In this document: in pieces, positions 23,521-34,900 of the stretch
How positions within the stretch are numbered: the stretch's first letter is position 1
Layout of the letters: each line of letters opens with the position of its first letter
Assembly: GCF_004210375.1 (NCBI RefSeq)
Contig: NC_134829.1
Coordinates: 56,350,107-56,414,106 of the forward strand
Direction: 5' to 3'
Origin: Tachypleus tridentatus
Taxonomy: Eukaryota; Arthropoda; Merostomata; Xiphosura; Limulidae
Length of the DNA: 64,000 bases
Made by a program: the position numbers and the translations under genes
The notes under the pieces: generated by a model
Told to the model about the DNA's origin: nothing
The model's database searches: none
Seen by the model: the letters and a program-made list of their open reading frames with translations, nothing else

Positions 23521-25901
23521 CAATGTGTAACTTTAGTTTTGCTTCTCCAATCTACAGAACGTATAGGACGGGGGGGGGATCTTTTTGAAACTCGATCAAG
23601 TGAAAGCTTTTGAGTGAGTGAACCATGACTTTTCAACTTCTGGTGCAAGTGGATTTTAAGTACTCTTTTATTATGTGGGCAAAACTATGTTATACTGATA
23701 TTTCTAGCTGTATTAAGTTTAATGGTTCTCTCACTGATGGTTCTCCTTATGTCAGGGTATTCGTCAAGGCTGCAAAATGTCTACTTTGCATTTTGTTCTC
23801 AGTGTGAACATGTTGAGAAATATGTTGGTTCTTAATAATCAGATTATCGGTATGTTTACTCAACATGCTGGCGACACTACACAGGTTCCGATTCTTTGCC
23901 ACACGTTTTGCATGTTTGTAGTATTTTTGGTCGGGCTTCGGGTGGTAGGATTAATTGGACAAAGAGTCAAGTTCTCTGAGTTGGGAGCTTGGTCTCTTCT
24001 GATGAGTATGTCCTAGGAGAGTTGAAAATTGCCCAGGTTCCTATTCGGATTTTGGGTATTGTTTTTCATTTTTAATACGATGTTATGCTGCAGGATAAGT
24101 GGCAGCGAGTTTTGTGCAAAGTCTCTAGTATTCTGGTCTCTTGGCGATATCGTTCCCTGTCTCTTAAGGGTAAATCTATCGTGGTGAATGCTTTGTTGGC
24201 GTTAGTTTTGTGGTATTCATTGCACATCCTCCCATTGCCACAGCAGTTTGAAGCTCGGTTTCGTCAATGTGTATTAGATTTCGTGTAACGGGGTGATATT
24301 CACAAGGTTGGTTATTGGATCTTGACCAAGAATTTTTATGGTAGGGGTATCAATTTGTAGATATTCACGTTCGTAAACTTGCTTTTCGCTTGAAATTGCT
24401 GCAGAGATGTTTGGATGGTTCTTGTCCGTCGCCTTTGTGGCAACTTCTTTTAGGTTTTCTCTCTTGTTGTGGTGAACTCGCATTGGGATTTCGAGCTCTT
24501 CAATGCCGGATTTTGCCGAGTTATGTGAAGGTCTTACCAATGTTTATTCAGAATATGTTTCATGCATGGAAGGTACTACTTAGGGATAAAGGGCTTGACC
24601 CTGTTTCTCTTTCATCAGATGTTTTCGACGAACCATTGTTTCTAAATCTTGTTCTTGTTGATGCTCGGTCACACACGTTTTATTTTCCTGAATTTATTAA
24701 AGCAGGATTGGTCCTTGTGCGACACTTATTGTATGAAGTGCTCTCAGGATTTCTCCCTGTGGAGACAGTTGTTGAAATGTTTATTGATGTCGATATGTCG
24801 TAGAATGTCAATATCATTTTTTCACATCTCACTTCCTTGACGGTTGCATTGCCTGAAGATTGGCTGGCACTCACGTCTACTCAGCCAGCTCCACTGTCTT
24901 CGATACAGTGTGAAATAGACTTGTACTTTGTGGACTCTTCTGATCAACGGGTCCATTTTAGGGGATTAACCTGTTATTTGAATTGTTCACTTGCTCATCA
25001 TGTCTCTGCTCCATCTTTTTGGGGGAATATTGTTCCTCCAGACGATTGGACACTTATTCACAAATCTACCTTTTCATCGTTTGTGGGTTTTGATGTCCGT
25101 ACCGTGGATTATTTGTTATGGTTGCGAGCGGTGACTACTAGTGTTAAGTTGGTACACATGGATAGGCATCCCACGGGGTTGTGCACGTTTTGTTCACTAA
25201 CGCGGAAAACCATTGACCATCTGTTTTTCATGTGTGCTTCTGTCCAGCCCATGTGGTCCTATGTGATATGCTTTACTGGAATTTTAGTTTGGATGTCCTA
25301 TCTCCAACTGGGTTGGGAGGAGATGCCAGTTAGTGGGATCTCATCCTCTCTTACCTGGCCGATGTTTGAATATTTTTCACTTATTAACTAGTTTTGCGCG
25401 GCTTGTTATCCAATTTACGAGGTCTGTTCAGTTAGCACGCAATCGCAAACTTCATTTAATTTCGTTCTATAAAGTGCGTTTACGCAAACATATTCATTTA
25501 CATTATCATAGATGTGTGTTACATGACTCGTTAAGTGTCTTTTATTCTTTGTATCACTATAACGGTCGGTTGGTTACACAGAGGGTACACGGATACCTGT
25601 CATGTGCTTTGTTAAGATAAGATGCGTTCTTTTTTACAATTGAGTTTTATTTTTTATCACAGGGTTCCATTCTTTTCTTTGTTTTATTAATGTTTTTCGT
25701 GTAATTTGATTTAAATACTTACCGCTAACTATTACTTCTTTTATATTTTCTAACACATTTTATACCTTTTGTTGTAATTTTTAGCAAGTTGGTATCCTGC
25801 AATGTTTTCTTTCCATATGCTAATTATTTAACTGGTGTTTCATTTGATGTACTTTTGTTTTAACCCCCTTCTTTCAGGTGCGCTGAATAAAGAGAAAAAA
25901 A
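23521..25901 (+). mobile_element. LINE copy 3: old, 5'-truncated relative of the same LINE
   Basis: Aligns with LINE copy 2 from about 19210 to its 3' end, at roughly 70-75% identity by eye. It starts inside the RT domain. The 3' UTR keeps the CCCCC...TGAATAAAGAG end followed by eight A, then a tRNA-Val 3' part at 25902. It is the same lineage and the same insertion point as copies 1 and 2 but much older. About 85 bases of array sequence before the tRNA are missing at its 5' joint. Confidence 0.88.
23580..25620 (+). pseudogene. LINE copy 3 ORF2 remnant (RT to C-terminal zinc motif)
   Basis: The frame is split into at least six pieces. RT motifs survive in part: LFLKLDQVKAF-like near 23583, VRVFVKAAKCLLCILFSV near 23750, and QHAGDTTQ near 23860, where the catalytic box is HAGD. 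The H at the first position is shared with copy 2. The C-terminal zinc motif CTFCSLTRKTIDHLFFMC lies near 25185-25236, and the protein end SCALLR then TAA at 25618 matches the family. Non-functional. Confidence 0.85.
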
Positions 25902-25951
25902 ATATCCAACTAACACGTGGAAAGTCCCAAGTTCGATCCCTGGCAGGCACA
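25902..25951 (+). pseudogene. tRNA-Val 3' part after LINE copy 3
   Basis: Matches tRNA-Val nt 24-73 with several changes (TATCCAACTAACACGTGG for ACATCCGCCTAACACGCGG). The anticodon loop CTAACAC and the T arm are kept. It begins directly after the LINE A tail. Array spacer, more diverged again, follows. Confidence 0.88.
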
Positions 25952-26084
25952 TTCGTATTTCTTAAATTATTTGTTTTCTTTTAAATCAGTTGGTAAGAGC
26001 GTGGAACGAGGTTTTGTTCGTAATATCAGTGACACAGCGTGAGACGACTGTGAGTTATCACACGATTTACCGAGTTTCTCCTAT
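25952..26084 (+). repeat. Diverged array unit, left part before the Penelope-like insertion
   Basis: Matches unit sequence just downstream of the tRNA (TTTTAAATCAGTTGGTAAGAGCGTGGAACG, compare AAATCGGATGGTGAGAACGTGG) as far as ACCGAGTTTCTCCTAT. It is interrupted at 26084 and resumes at 29655 with the same 16 bases. Confidence 0.85.
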
Positions 26085-27060
26085 TTATATGCAAAAACAG
26101 CTCGTTTTGGCTGAGAAAACACTTTTACATAGAAGAGCGAACAACGTTTCGACCTTCTTCGGTCATCGTCAGGTTCACAAAGAAAGAGGTAACTGACCGG
26201 AAGCTGACCACATGTTTGAAAGGGGTTGTGTAACTGTGTGTCGAAATGTAGAGGGCGGTATTAGATGTTTGAATATATAATTTTATTTATTTTATTAATA
26301 TAGGTATAAAGGCGTTCCTTTATATTGGTTTATTTTGGGTATAAGTTGTTGTATAAGTAAGGATTCTTTAATTTTGCGTTTGTTTATGTTTGTTCCTTTA
26401 TTTAGTATTTGAGTGTTTTCTATGGTTATGTTGTGTTTATTTGACTTGCAGTGTTCGAAAACGTGTGAAGGTGACTTTTTATGTTCTTTGAATCTGGTTT
26501 CCATTTTCTACTTGTTTCTCAATATAGAAGTCGTGGCAGTTATCACATTGTATTTTATAAATAATGTTGGTGTGGTGTTTGTCAGTGTAGTTTTACATAG
26601 TATAGACCTCAGTTTTGTGCCGGGTTTTTGAATAAATTTGGTATTAATTGGAATGTCATATTTTGTTACTAGTTTTTGCCAAATGTTGTTTATTTGTTTG
26701 CTGATGTCAGGAATGTATGGTATACAGGAGTATATGGTTTCGTGGTTTTTTGATTCGTGAGCTGTATTTACTTTAGTTGGTTGATTTTGCTTTCTGTCTA
26801 GGTGTGTGCGTATAATGTTTTCTACGGTTTGTGGAGGAAACTTATTGATGTTGATGAAGTATTGTTTTATTTTGTCTAATTCATCGTTAATTTTATCTGG
26901 TGAGCATAGTTTTATGGCTGTGTTTATTTGGTTTCTTAGTATGTTGAGTTGGTTTCTTAGTATATTCTGTAAATTTTGGATAATGTTTGTGTATGTATTA
27001 AATTTTTTTGAAAGTTTTACCTTTACAAAATTAGGGGTTAGTTGTTCTTTTCTACATTGT
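26085..27060 (-). mobile_element. Inverted left arm of the Penelope-like element
   Basis: Reverse complement of the right arm's 3' end. 26085-26280 mirrors about 29430-29640, and 26290-26960 mirrors the GIY-YIG region and the stretch before it (from about 28760). The minus-strand frame 26295-26504 encodes METRFKEHKKSPSHVFEHCK and ends GTPLYLY like the right arm. Beyond about 26960 it no longer matches the right arm. Confidence 0.85.
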
Positions 27061-27502
27061 TAAATAAAATAATTTTTTTTTACAGAAAACGTTTACAGAA
27101 AAGTTTTTACAGAAAAAACTACTGAAAGCCATGTTGAACACAAAATACAAAGAACTACATGACTTATAAAAACAAAAAATGAATCTAGACCATCAACTGG
27201 CATGCTGCATTAAACCAGAGATTTACGGACTTATACAACAAAACATAAACCAAATCAATACTTAAAACGACAGAGACAAAAAGATCTGCCACAACAAAAA
27301 ACTAGAAAAACTAAGATGCAAACAACAGAAAAGACACCAAAACGACAAACCGTTGACTAACCTCATAATTAACAGATCCGACCGTCAATAAAACACAGAC
27401 GAGAAACAACTACTTAACAAAGGACTCAACTTCGCTATAGCACCTAGGTACATTCCAACCATAGAAATCAAAACATGTTTAGAAGACCTAGCCAGGAGAC
27501 TT

Positions 27503-28774
27503 GTGATACTTTCTACAGAGAACAAAAACAATGAAACAACCAAAAACAACCAACAGAAAGAAGACAACTTAGATAATTTTATTGACATCCAACAGCCAAC
27601 CTTCCCAGGTAAAATTACAAATTTATATTTTCCAGAAACACCTAAAAACAACATCTTAAACGATTTTTTCAAAGAATTTTCTCACAAAACCATCAACATA
27701 ATTTCACAAAACAGAAAACTGAAAAACAACCTTACAAAAAGAGACATTAATTGCATTAAAAACCTAAAACAAGACAAAAACATAACAATTCTAAAAGCAG
27801 ATAAAGGTAACGCTATAGTCATAATGAACACGAATGAATACATCCAAAAATGAATAACATCCTATCAGACACGAACAAATTTAAACCTATACACACAAAT
27901 CCAACAAAGACACACGAGACGCAACTGAACAAATTACTACTACAAATGAAAAAAAGCCAACACAATTTCACAAACACTTTATTCCTACCTGCGTAAAACC
28001 GACTCACGCACACCGCAAATATACGGCATCCCCAAACCTCATAAACCAGATTGCCCATTACGACTAATAATGTCCACATATGAATCGTTTAATTACAACC
28101 TTGGTAAATACATAGCATGGGCATTCTCCAAATAATTAACATCAGCCAGCTCATTTATCAAAGACTCTTTTAATTTCAAGTCTAATCTAAATCAACTTAA
28201 TCATAAAGCCTTAATGGCCAGTTTCGATGTTATATCCCTCTTTACAGAAGTTCCAACCACTGAAGCCTGCAAGATAGCCTTAGAACTCTATATCCGAGAC
28301 CCTAACCCAACTATAGAAATTCCCAGTAACCAGTTAGCAACCCTCATAGAATTCACCACGATAAAGACAAACTTCATGTTCAACAACCAAAACTATATAC
28401 AAACAAATGGCCTAAGCATGGGCAACCCAGTATCACCAGTTCTAGCCAATATTTTTATGACACAAGTTGAAACACAAACAATTAACACAGCATTACATCC
28501 ACCACTATACTGGTACAGATATGTAGATGACACGGTTGCGGGATTCAAATCTACAGAACACATACTTAATTTTTTCAATCACATTAACTCTATACATCCC
28601 AACATCAACTTCACATGTAAACAGGAAGAAAACAAACAAATATCATTTCTTAACCTCAAAATTACAAGAACTGATACACAATTTCAAACAGAAATCCACC
28701 GAAAAATCACCCATACTGGACTATACATTCCTTGGGACTCAGCACATGAAACAAAACAAAACTCAACATACTAA
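27503..28774 (+). pseudogene. Penelope-like reverse transcriptase, degenerate
   Basis: Two open stretches carry the RT. 27503-27853 contains the N-terminal motif ILKADKGNAIVIMN. 28214-28774 contains SFDVISLFTEVP, GLSMGNPVSPVLANIFM and the catalytic YRYVDDTVAG, followed by FLNLKITR. These are characteristic of Penelope-type RTs, which are related to telomerase RT. In life the enzyme copies element RNA using primers made by the GIY-YIG nuclease. The copy is broken and not expressible as one protein. Confidence 0.85.
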
Positions 28775-29093
28775 GAAACCAAATAAACACAGCCATAAAA
28801 CTATGCTCACCAGATAAAATTAACGATGAATTAGACAAAATAAAACAATACTTCATCAACATCAATAAGTTTCCTCCACAAACCGTAGAAAACATTATAC
28901 GCACACACCCAGACAGAAAGCAAAATCAACCAACTAAAGTAAATATAGCTCACGAATCAAAAAACCACGAAACCATATACTCCTGTATACCATACATTCC
29001 TGACATCAGCAAACAAATAACCAACATTTGGCAAAAATTAGTAACAAAATATGACATTCCAATTAATACCAAATTTATTCAAAACCCGGCACA

Positions 29094-29417
29094 AAACTGA
29101 GGTCTATACTATGTAAAAACTACACTGACAAACACCACACCAACATTATTTATAAAATACAATGTGATAACTGCCACGACTTCTATATTGGAGAAACAAG
29201 TAGAAAAATGGAAACCAGATTCAAAGAACATAAAAAGTCACCTTCACACGTTTTCAAAAACTGCAAGTCAAATAAACACAACATAACCATAGAAAACACT
29301 CAAATACTAAATAAAGAAACAAACATAAACAAACGCAAAATTAAAGAAGCCTTACTTATACAACAACTTAAACCCAAAATAAACCAATATAAAGGAACGC
29401 CTTTATACCTATATTAA
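29094..29417 (+). pseudogene. Penelope-like GIY-YIG endonuclease domain
   Basis: The frame reads TKLRSILCKNYTDKHHTNII, then YKIQCDNCHDFYIGET, and continues SRKMETRFKEHKKSPSHVF to a stop after GTPLYLY. The IIYK...FYIG pair is the GIY-YIG signature, and the CDNC cysteine motif and R..ETRFKEH are as in Penelope-family nucleases. The domain nicks DNA to prime reverse transcription. It is separated from the RT by frame breaks, so it is a fossil. Confidence 0.83.
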
Positions 29418-29654
29418 TAAAATAAATAAAATTATATATTCAAACATCTAATACCGCCCTCTACATTTCGACACACAATTACACAACCCCTTTCAAACAT
29501 GTGGTCAGCTTCCGGTCAGTTACCTCTTTCTTTGTGAACCTGACGATGACCGAAGAAGGTCGAAACGTTGTTCGCTCTTCTATGTAAAGTGTTTTCTCAG
29601 CCCAAACGAGCCGTTTTGCATATAAATTTCTCAACAAGTGGGTTTCTTGTCATC

Positions 29655-30503
29655 ACCGAGTTTCTCCTATACTTGTAACCACCTTCAGAAATTCGTGTGA
29701 CTGTAGTTTAATAAACCAAAAAAGGATTAGCATTTAATACAATGCATACACTGCCTCGATATGGGTTGTGCTCTAAAGGTATTCGAGTAATCATGGTACG
29801 TTTGACGAACTACCTGATATGTAATTTTTAATCGTGTTTCGATAGTGTTTCTGAGCTATTTTTTTTTTTAAACGCGTGAATAAGTTGAATCGTTGTTACA
29901 AGAACCTTGTTTGAGGTTATGATAATGTCCTCACCTGGTTGTTTAGGAAATATATAGAGATCACGACCTCTTCAGTGTTTATTGAGAATTACCAGTCATG
30001 CTGTATCAACTAATCACATGAGATAAATATAGGATGTATCGTTCTTTCACCCATACGTGTTTCTTTGAAATCACTTTCAGATCTACTAGTTTGCAATATG
30101 CGTTATCATCTCCAACTTACAAGTGATGGATATGAGCAAAGGCAACTATTCAACATCATTCACCACTAACTATTTGATCTTCTTTATTTTTACCTAACGG
30201 TGGAATGGCCAATCACATCATAACTCTCCCCACGTCTGAGAAGGCTTATATTTTCGTTTATTTGAATTGGAAATAAACGACCTACAGATAGCGAATAAAA
30301 TGTCTTTACAAACAGGATATGAAAGTCTAACGTGGTAGAGAAGCGACTGCCTCTTAAACAGCAATGTTTTCTTGAAGATTATTTGTTATGTTTATCAATT
30401 TTTGTCTGATTTCTTTACTTTTATAAAACTTCTTCATTCAGTAAAGTTGGTGTGTGATGCTTCGTGACTTATTGTCATGATCGAATCTTCTGTGTCACGT
30501 ACA
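29655..30503 (+). repeat. Last, strongly diverged array unit; right edge of the array
   Basis: Resumes unit sequence with ACCGAGTTTCTCCTATACTTGTAACCACC and stays collinear (with many substitutions and small indels) through CATGATCGAATCTTCTGTGTCACGTAC at about 30501. After this the unit similarity ends. No tRNA is present beyond the partial one at 25902. Confidence 0.85.
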
Positions 30504-30853
30504 AAAAAGCTAAGTATGCAAAAAACAACATCATTTAACAGAATGTCCGAAGTATCTGCACATCACGTGACATCAAAGAGGTAATACACAGTTACGAGCA
30601 CGAGTTGCAAGTTATGAAAAATCAAGTTTTCAAATTCATTATAAATTATTATTTTTCTTATTACATTTTATTAGTTTTTTTACATTTTAATATGAAAATA
30701 GTAATTACGAAACGCTAATTTACTTATAAATTATTTATTTCGCTTAAATTTTTAGTGATTTAAATAATTTATTGTCTATATATTAAATTATATTAAAGTT
30801 CCAATTTTGCGTGTATTTTAAAATGAGATGAATTGAGACTTCTTCCTTTATAC
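30504..30853. other. AT-rich unique sequence, nothing recognised
   Basis: No frame, RNA gene or repeat structure that I can support; poly-A/T-rich. Confidence 0.6.
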
Positions 30854-31037
30854 CAGTGATTCCCATCAGGGATGCTCGCACCCCTTGAGGGTGAGAGATA
30901 GCGTTCCAGAGGTAGTGAAATAATATTTGTTTTGTCCACCTTCACCTTTATTGTTAAATAAATAATTATTGTGAGGGGTGCGAGAACATATTAAATTTTT
31001 TAGGGATGCGAGGCATAAAAAAGGTTGGGAACCACTG
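30854..31037. mobile_element. hAT-type MITE, 184 bp
   Basis: Terminal inverted repeats CAGTGATTCCCATC / GGTTGGGAACCACTG are of the common hAT form CAGTGGTTCCCAACC. Flanks are a near-perfect 8-bp target duplication, CTTTATAC (30846-30853) and CTTTATGC (31038-31045). The inside is non-coding and has its own partial inverted symmetry (GATGCTCGCACCCC / GGGGTGCGAG). Confidence 0.85.
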
Positions 31038-31306
31038 CTTTATGCCATGAAAGAGGTCAACGTAACATTCAAGATTTTTTTTTTAATACTATTATACATA
31101 TAACATTTATTATTCAGAAAATTTCTCATGTAAGAAATACTTATGGTTTAAAGGCTATATTATGTAACAAAATGTTTTTAGTTAGTAATAAAGCTTTTTT
31201 TAGTAGGGAAAAAGCGAAAATCAACTCTTAGAAAGGAAACACTTTGATTATGTACGATATATTAGACTGCTTCCGTATGAATTAATTGCAAGCTCATGAT
31301 ATCATA

Positions 31307-31573
31307 GGCCCAGCTTGGCCAGGTGGTTAAGGCGCTCGATTCGTAATTTGAATGTCGCGGTTTCAAATTCCCATTGCACCAAATATGCTCGCCCTTTCAG
31401 CCGTGGGGGCATAATAATATGGCGGTCAATTCCACTGTTCGTTGGTAAAAGAGTAGCCCACAAATTGGCGGTGGGTGGTGACGACTAGCTGCCTTCCCTC
31501 TACTCTCTAATTAGGAACGGCTAGCGCAGATAGCCCTCGTGCAGCTTTGCGCGCAATTCAAAAAAGAAACAAA
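31307..31573 (+). mobile_element. tRNA-derived SINE, full length
   Basis: The tRNA-like head GGCCCAGCTTGGCCAGGTGG has an anticodon region TTCGTAA reminiscent of tRNA-Thr(CGT). It is followed by the family body (GCTCGCCCTTTCAGCCGTGG, GTTGGTAAAAGAGTAGCCCA, GGCGGTGGGTGGTG) and the tail AGCTTTGCGCGCAATTCAAAAA. The same body recurs throughout the window. I remember this SINE as common in horseshoe crab genomes. Confidence 0.85.
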
Positions 31574-31766
31574 TTGACGTCATACTTAGCTGATAGAAAA
31601 ATACTAAATGTTCTTTCAACATATATTGTAGAAACATGGCTTCCATTTCTTATATGGACAATACTCCTTTGTTGTTAACTTGAAATGTTTATTTAAGGAC
31701 ATGGGTTTGTTTTGTGGTAGAACTAGAGATTTAGGACCAGGCAGGACGAACTATAATACAGGTAAT

Positions 31767-31958
31767 TGTTTTTGTTTTTTGTTTTTCACGCAAAGCTACT
31801 CGAGGGCTATCTGTGCTAGCCGTCCCCAATTTAAAAGTGTAAGACTAGAGGAAAGGCAGCTAGTCATCACCAACTCTTTGGCTACTCTTTTACCAGTGGA
31901 CAGTGGGATTGACCATCACATAATGACCCCACGGCTGAAAGGGCGAGCATGTTTGGCA
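31767..31958 (-). mobile_element. tRNA-derived SINE, 5'-truncated
   Basis: On the plus strand it reads from the tail (TTTTTCACGCAAAGCTACTCG) through GCTAGCCGTCCCC, GGCAGCTAGTCATCACC and GTGGGATTGACCATCACAT to GAAAGGGCGAGCATGTTTGG. The tRNA-like head is missing. Confidence 0.85.
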
Positions 31959-32056
31959 AATGCTTTTGGTACTTAATAAATATTTCCATATTTGGGATTA
32001 AGTAAGAAAAGAAATTTTTAATGGAAACCATTAATAAAATCACTATACATATATAT

Positions 32057-32338
32057 GTAGCTAAGCCTGCCACACAATATTTATAATGTAGCTAAGCCTG
32101 CCACACAAGATTTATATATGTAGCTAAGCCTTCCACACAAGATTTATATATGTAGCTAAGCCTTCCACACAAGATTTATATATGTAGCTAAGCCTCTCAC
32201 ACAAAATTTATATATGTAGCTAAGCCTCCACAAAAAATTTATATATGTAGCTAAGCCTTCCACACTATATTTATATATGTAGATAAGCCTGACACACAAT
32301 ATTTATATATGTAGCTAAGTCTGCTACACAATATTTTA
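32057..32338. repeat. Minisatellite, about 9 copies of a 32-bp unit
   Basis: Unit form GTAGCTAAGCCTTCCACACA followed by AGATTTATATAT. Copies vary at the CTGCC/CTTCC/CTCTC position. Confidence 0.93.
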
Positions 32339-32486
32339 TCTTCTTTACAGATGTTAAATTTCTAAGTGCATTCACTTCTTTCCCAATATTTTTATTGAAT
32401 TTTCATTTTAGGCTTTTTTCAGAGTCAGATACTGATTTTTTGTGGCTGTGTTTTAACTCAATAAAACTAGAAATAACCTAAACTGT

Positions 32487-32720
32487 TGTGCAAAGCTACA
32501 TAAGGGTTATGTACAGATAGCCATCCCTAATTGTTAACTGGTAAACAAGAAGTGACAACTTTTGGGTTTCTTTTATCTGACCAAGTAAAGAAATTTAACC
32601 ATCATTCTTACAATGCATCTACAACTTGAAAGTGTGAGGGGTATTTTTGTGATAATGAGTTACAAACTATGAATCCCTAAAGTTACAGTCTGTGTACATT
32701 AACCACTAGGATGATGCTTT
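32487..32720 (-). mobile_element. Degenerate tRNA-derived SINE
   Basis: GTGCAAAGCTACATAAGGGT and CAGATAGCCATCCCTAATT match the tail half of the SINE family. ACAAACTATGAATCCCTAA...ATTAACCACTAGG resembles a decayed tRNA head read backwards. The same head relic occurs near 34200 and 38460. Confidence 0.55.
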
Positions 32721-34900
32721 TACAAAGACTTTTTTGTACTTCCCTGTTCTTTGGATTGTACAATACCTAAAACCCAAAACTAAACCCAACTAAAAGTAGT
32801 ACAGCAGAACCCTTTAACTACACTATTTTCAAACTGTTTAAAACTAATATCATAGCACTTGTCCTAACATGTAGTTGGTCAAGTAAAAGGTTGGTTTGAA
32901 TTTTAATAGAGTTGGTAGTTTTAAGGAAGTTATTTTAATATTAGAATACATTTATTAACCATTAAAGAGATACCAAAATGATTTAAATTAGTTGATATTA
33001 AATAAGTGAGGAAAATTTTCATTCACCCAAAAGAACTCCTGTGTTACCACGCATTTGTACAGGAATACAGTTAAACTAGTTTCACTCATGATTTGACAGG
33101 TACACTACAGAATCTGTACATTTAATGAAAAAAGATTCTTTGTTTACAAGTAGAAATGTATCTGAAAACTGAAATCAGCATATATTCCTTCACAAAGAGT
33201 GCAATACTATTCACTGCATGTGAAAGTGTGAAGGGGTTATCTGTATATGAAAAACTGTGTTTTAACATTCGACCTTTCAATTTGTGTATGCTATTTAATA
33301 AAACAAATTAATTTTAAACAAATATGTACAAACAACAAGTGATGTCCAAAGTTCAGTGTGACACATATGATGTGTTATACCTGTCACATCAAGTTATTTC
33401 GAAAATTATGTGGCACGTGTGTTACACTCTATTATGTCCATCTTAGCTGGGTCGCAAACAAACACAATACAGAATTATTCTTATGCTTATTTATAGTGAA
33501 TTTCATTTTTTATGCAGCTACTAGGTTTTTAAGTCTTGTGTGATTAAATGGATATCTTTCTAAAGTCATTATTATTATAATCACTGTTTTAGAATGTTTC
33601 TGTTAGTATTATTTAATTATAAAAAATACTGTTAAACAACTGTTCAGATCTTTAATTTGCTTACATTAAATATACTACTTAAGTGTATATATACATTTAT
33701 ATATATAGATACACACACTTGTTTGTATTGTTTGTTCACAGTTAGCCATGATCCAATTCTCAAACTTATTTTTTTATTACTCTAACACAGAACACGATGT
33801 TTGGCTGACAATGAGAAACAAATCTATATTACTGGGAAGGCAAGGCCAGGAAGCTGAAACTTTTAAGTACTTGTTCTGTTATATGTATTTGAGGACATAT
33901 AATATGTGGTAATTATTTATAAGTGCACATATAGAATTATGAGAATTTGATAAACTTCCTAAAAAAGTTACAGATGCTATATTCCTTAAAAAGGTTCTTA
34001 ATTCTGAGCTCATATGCTGTCACCTCATTGAGCTTGCAAATGAGACAACCACACAGACAAAGTTCCAACTGTGGAAAGGATATATGGAATGAAAAATATG
34101 AAGAGCTATATCTCAAGAGCTGACAGGTCTGAAAGAAGAAATTGATGGATTACCTTTGTCATGTCTGTACACTCACAGACAAAAACACACAACATTATTT
34201 TTTACAACAATGGAATGCAAACCACGGACTCTCAAATTCACAATCCTGCATAATAACCACTAGGTCTAGTCTAGCCTAAAGAATAACAGTTAACAGGTTA
34301 GACAGTGAATCTGAGGATCCATGGTTTGCATCTCATTGCTGCAAAGAAACTTATTAAAAATTCACAGAAATATACCATTTGAATGTGTTTTTTGTTTTAC
34401 AGATATAGCTACAGCTAGAGAAAATGTTAAGAAAAGCTTAAATCATTTATGCATGCAAAATTATTTAGTATTTAGCACAATAAATAATGTAAAACAAACT
34501 GGTAAACTTTAGAAAATAAATTTCAAAACTTGTTTACCTGCAGCTTCTTCAGATTCAAGTTGTCTAGTGGAGTGGCCTGTCTTTACTTAGTTCAAATAAA
34601 GGCATTTTCTCACTGGATATTGAAAACTGTTAGAAAAGGAATGATAAAAACGGTCTTCCTGGGATGGTGTTTGAAGTATATATATAGATTTTTTTGTGAC
34701 TTAAGTTTGTAAGTGGATAAATTCTTTTTACATGTATTTAAAATAAGTTATGGCTCATTTACATAAGCACGTGGAATGCAAAAGAATATATGGAAAGAAA
34801 CTGAAGCTTATAAAAATTAAAAATAGTTTTTATACTGTTTAGGTTAACTGTACTATATTAAAAACAGTGTTCAAAATGCAACTCGAGTGATTATGTTCTA
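32721..34900. other. Non-coding stretch with two tRNA-head relics, no gene recognised
   Basis: AT-rich. At about 34190-34265 (minus) and 34290-34345 (plus) are short sequences of the decayed SINE-head type (AACCACTAGG, ATGGTTTGCATCTC). TATATA/ACACAC runs occur near 33690. Open frames here are short and unconvincing. Confidence 0.5.

Larger units (their letters stand above)
26085..29654 (+). mobile_element. Penelope-like retroelement with inverted arms, 16-bp target duplication
   Basis: The whole composite is flanked by direct copies of ACCGAGTTTCTCCTAT (26069-26084 and 29655-29670) and splits an array unit, so it inserted as one block. The left arm (26085 to about 27060) is an inverted partial copy of the 3' end. 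The right arm (about 27061-29654) runs forward and encodes RT and a GIY-YIG endonuclease. The ends are inverted repeats of about 200 bases. Partial inverted copies at the 5' side are typical of Penelope-like elements. It is degenerate, with a few breaks. Confidence 0.88.
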
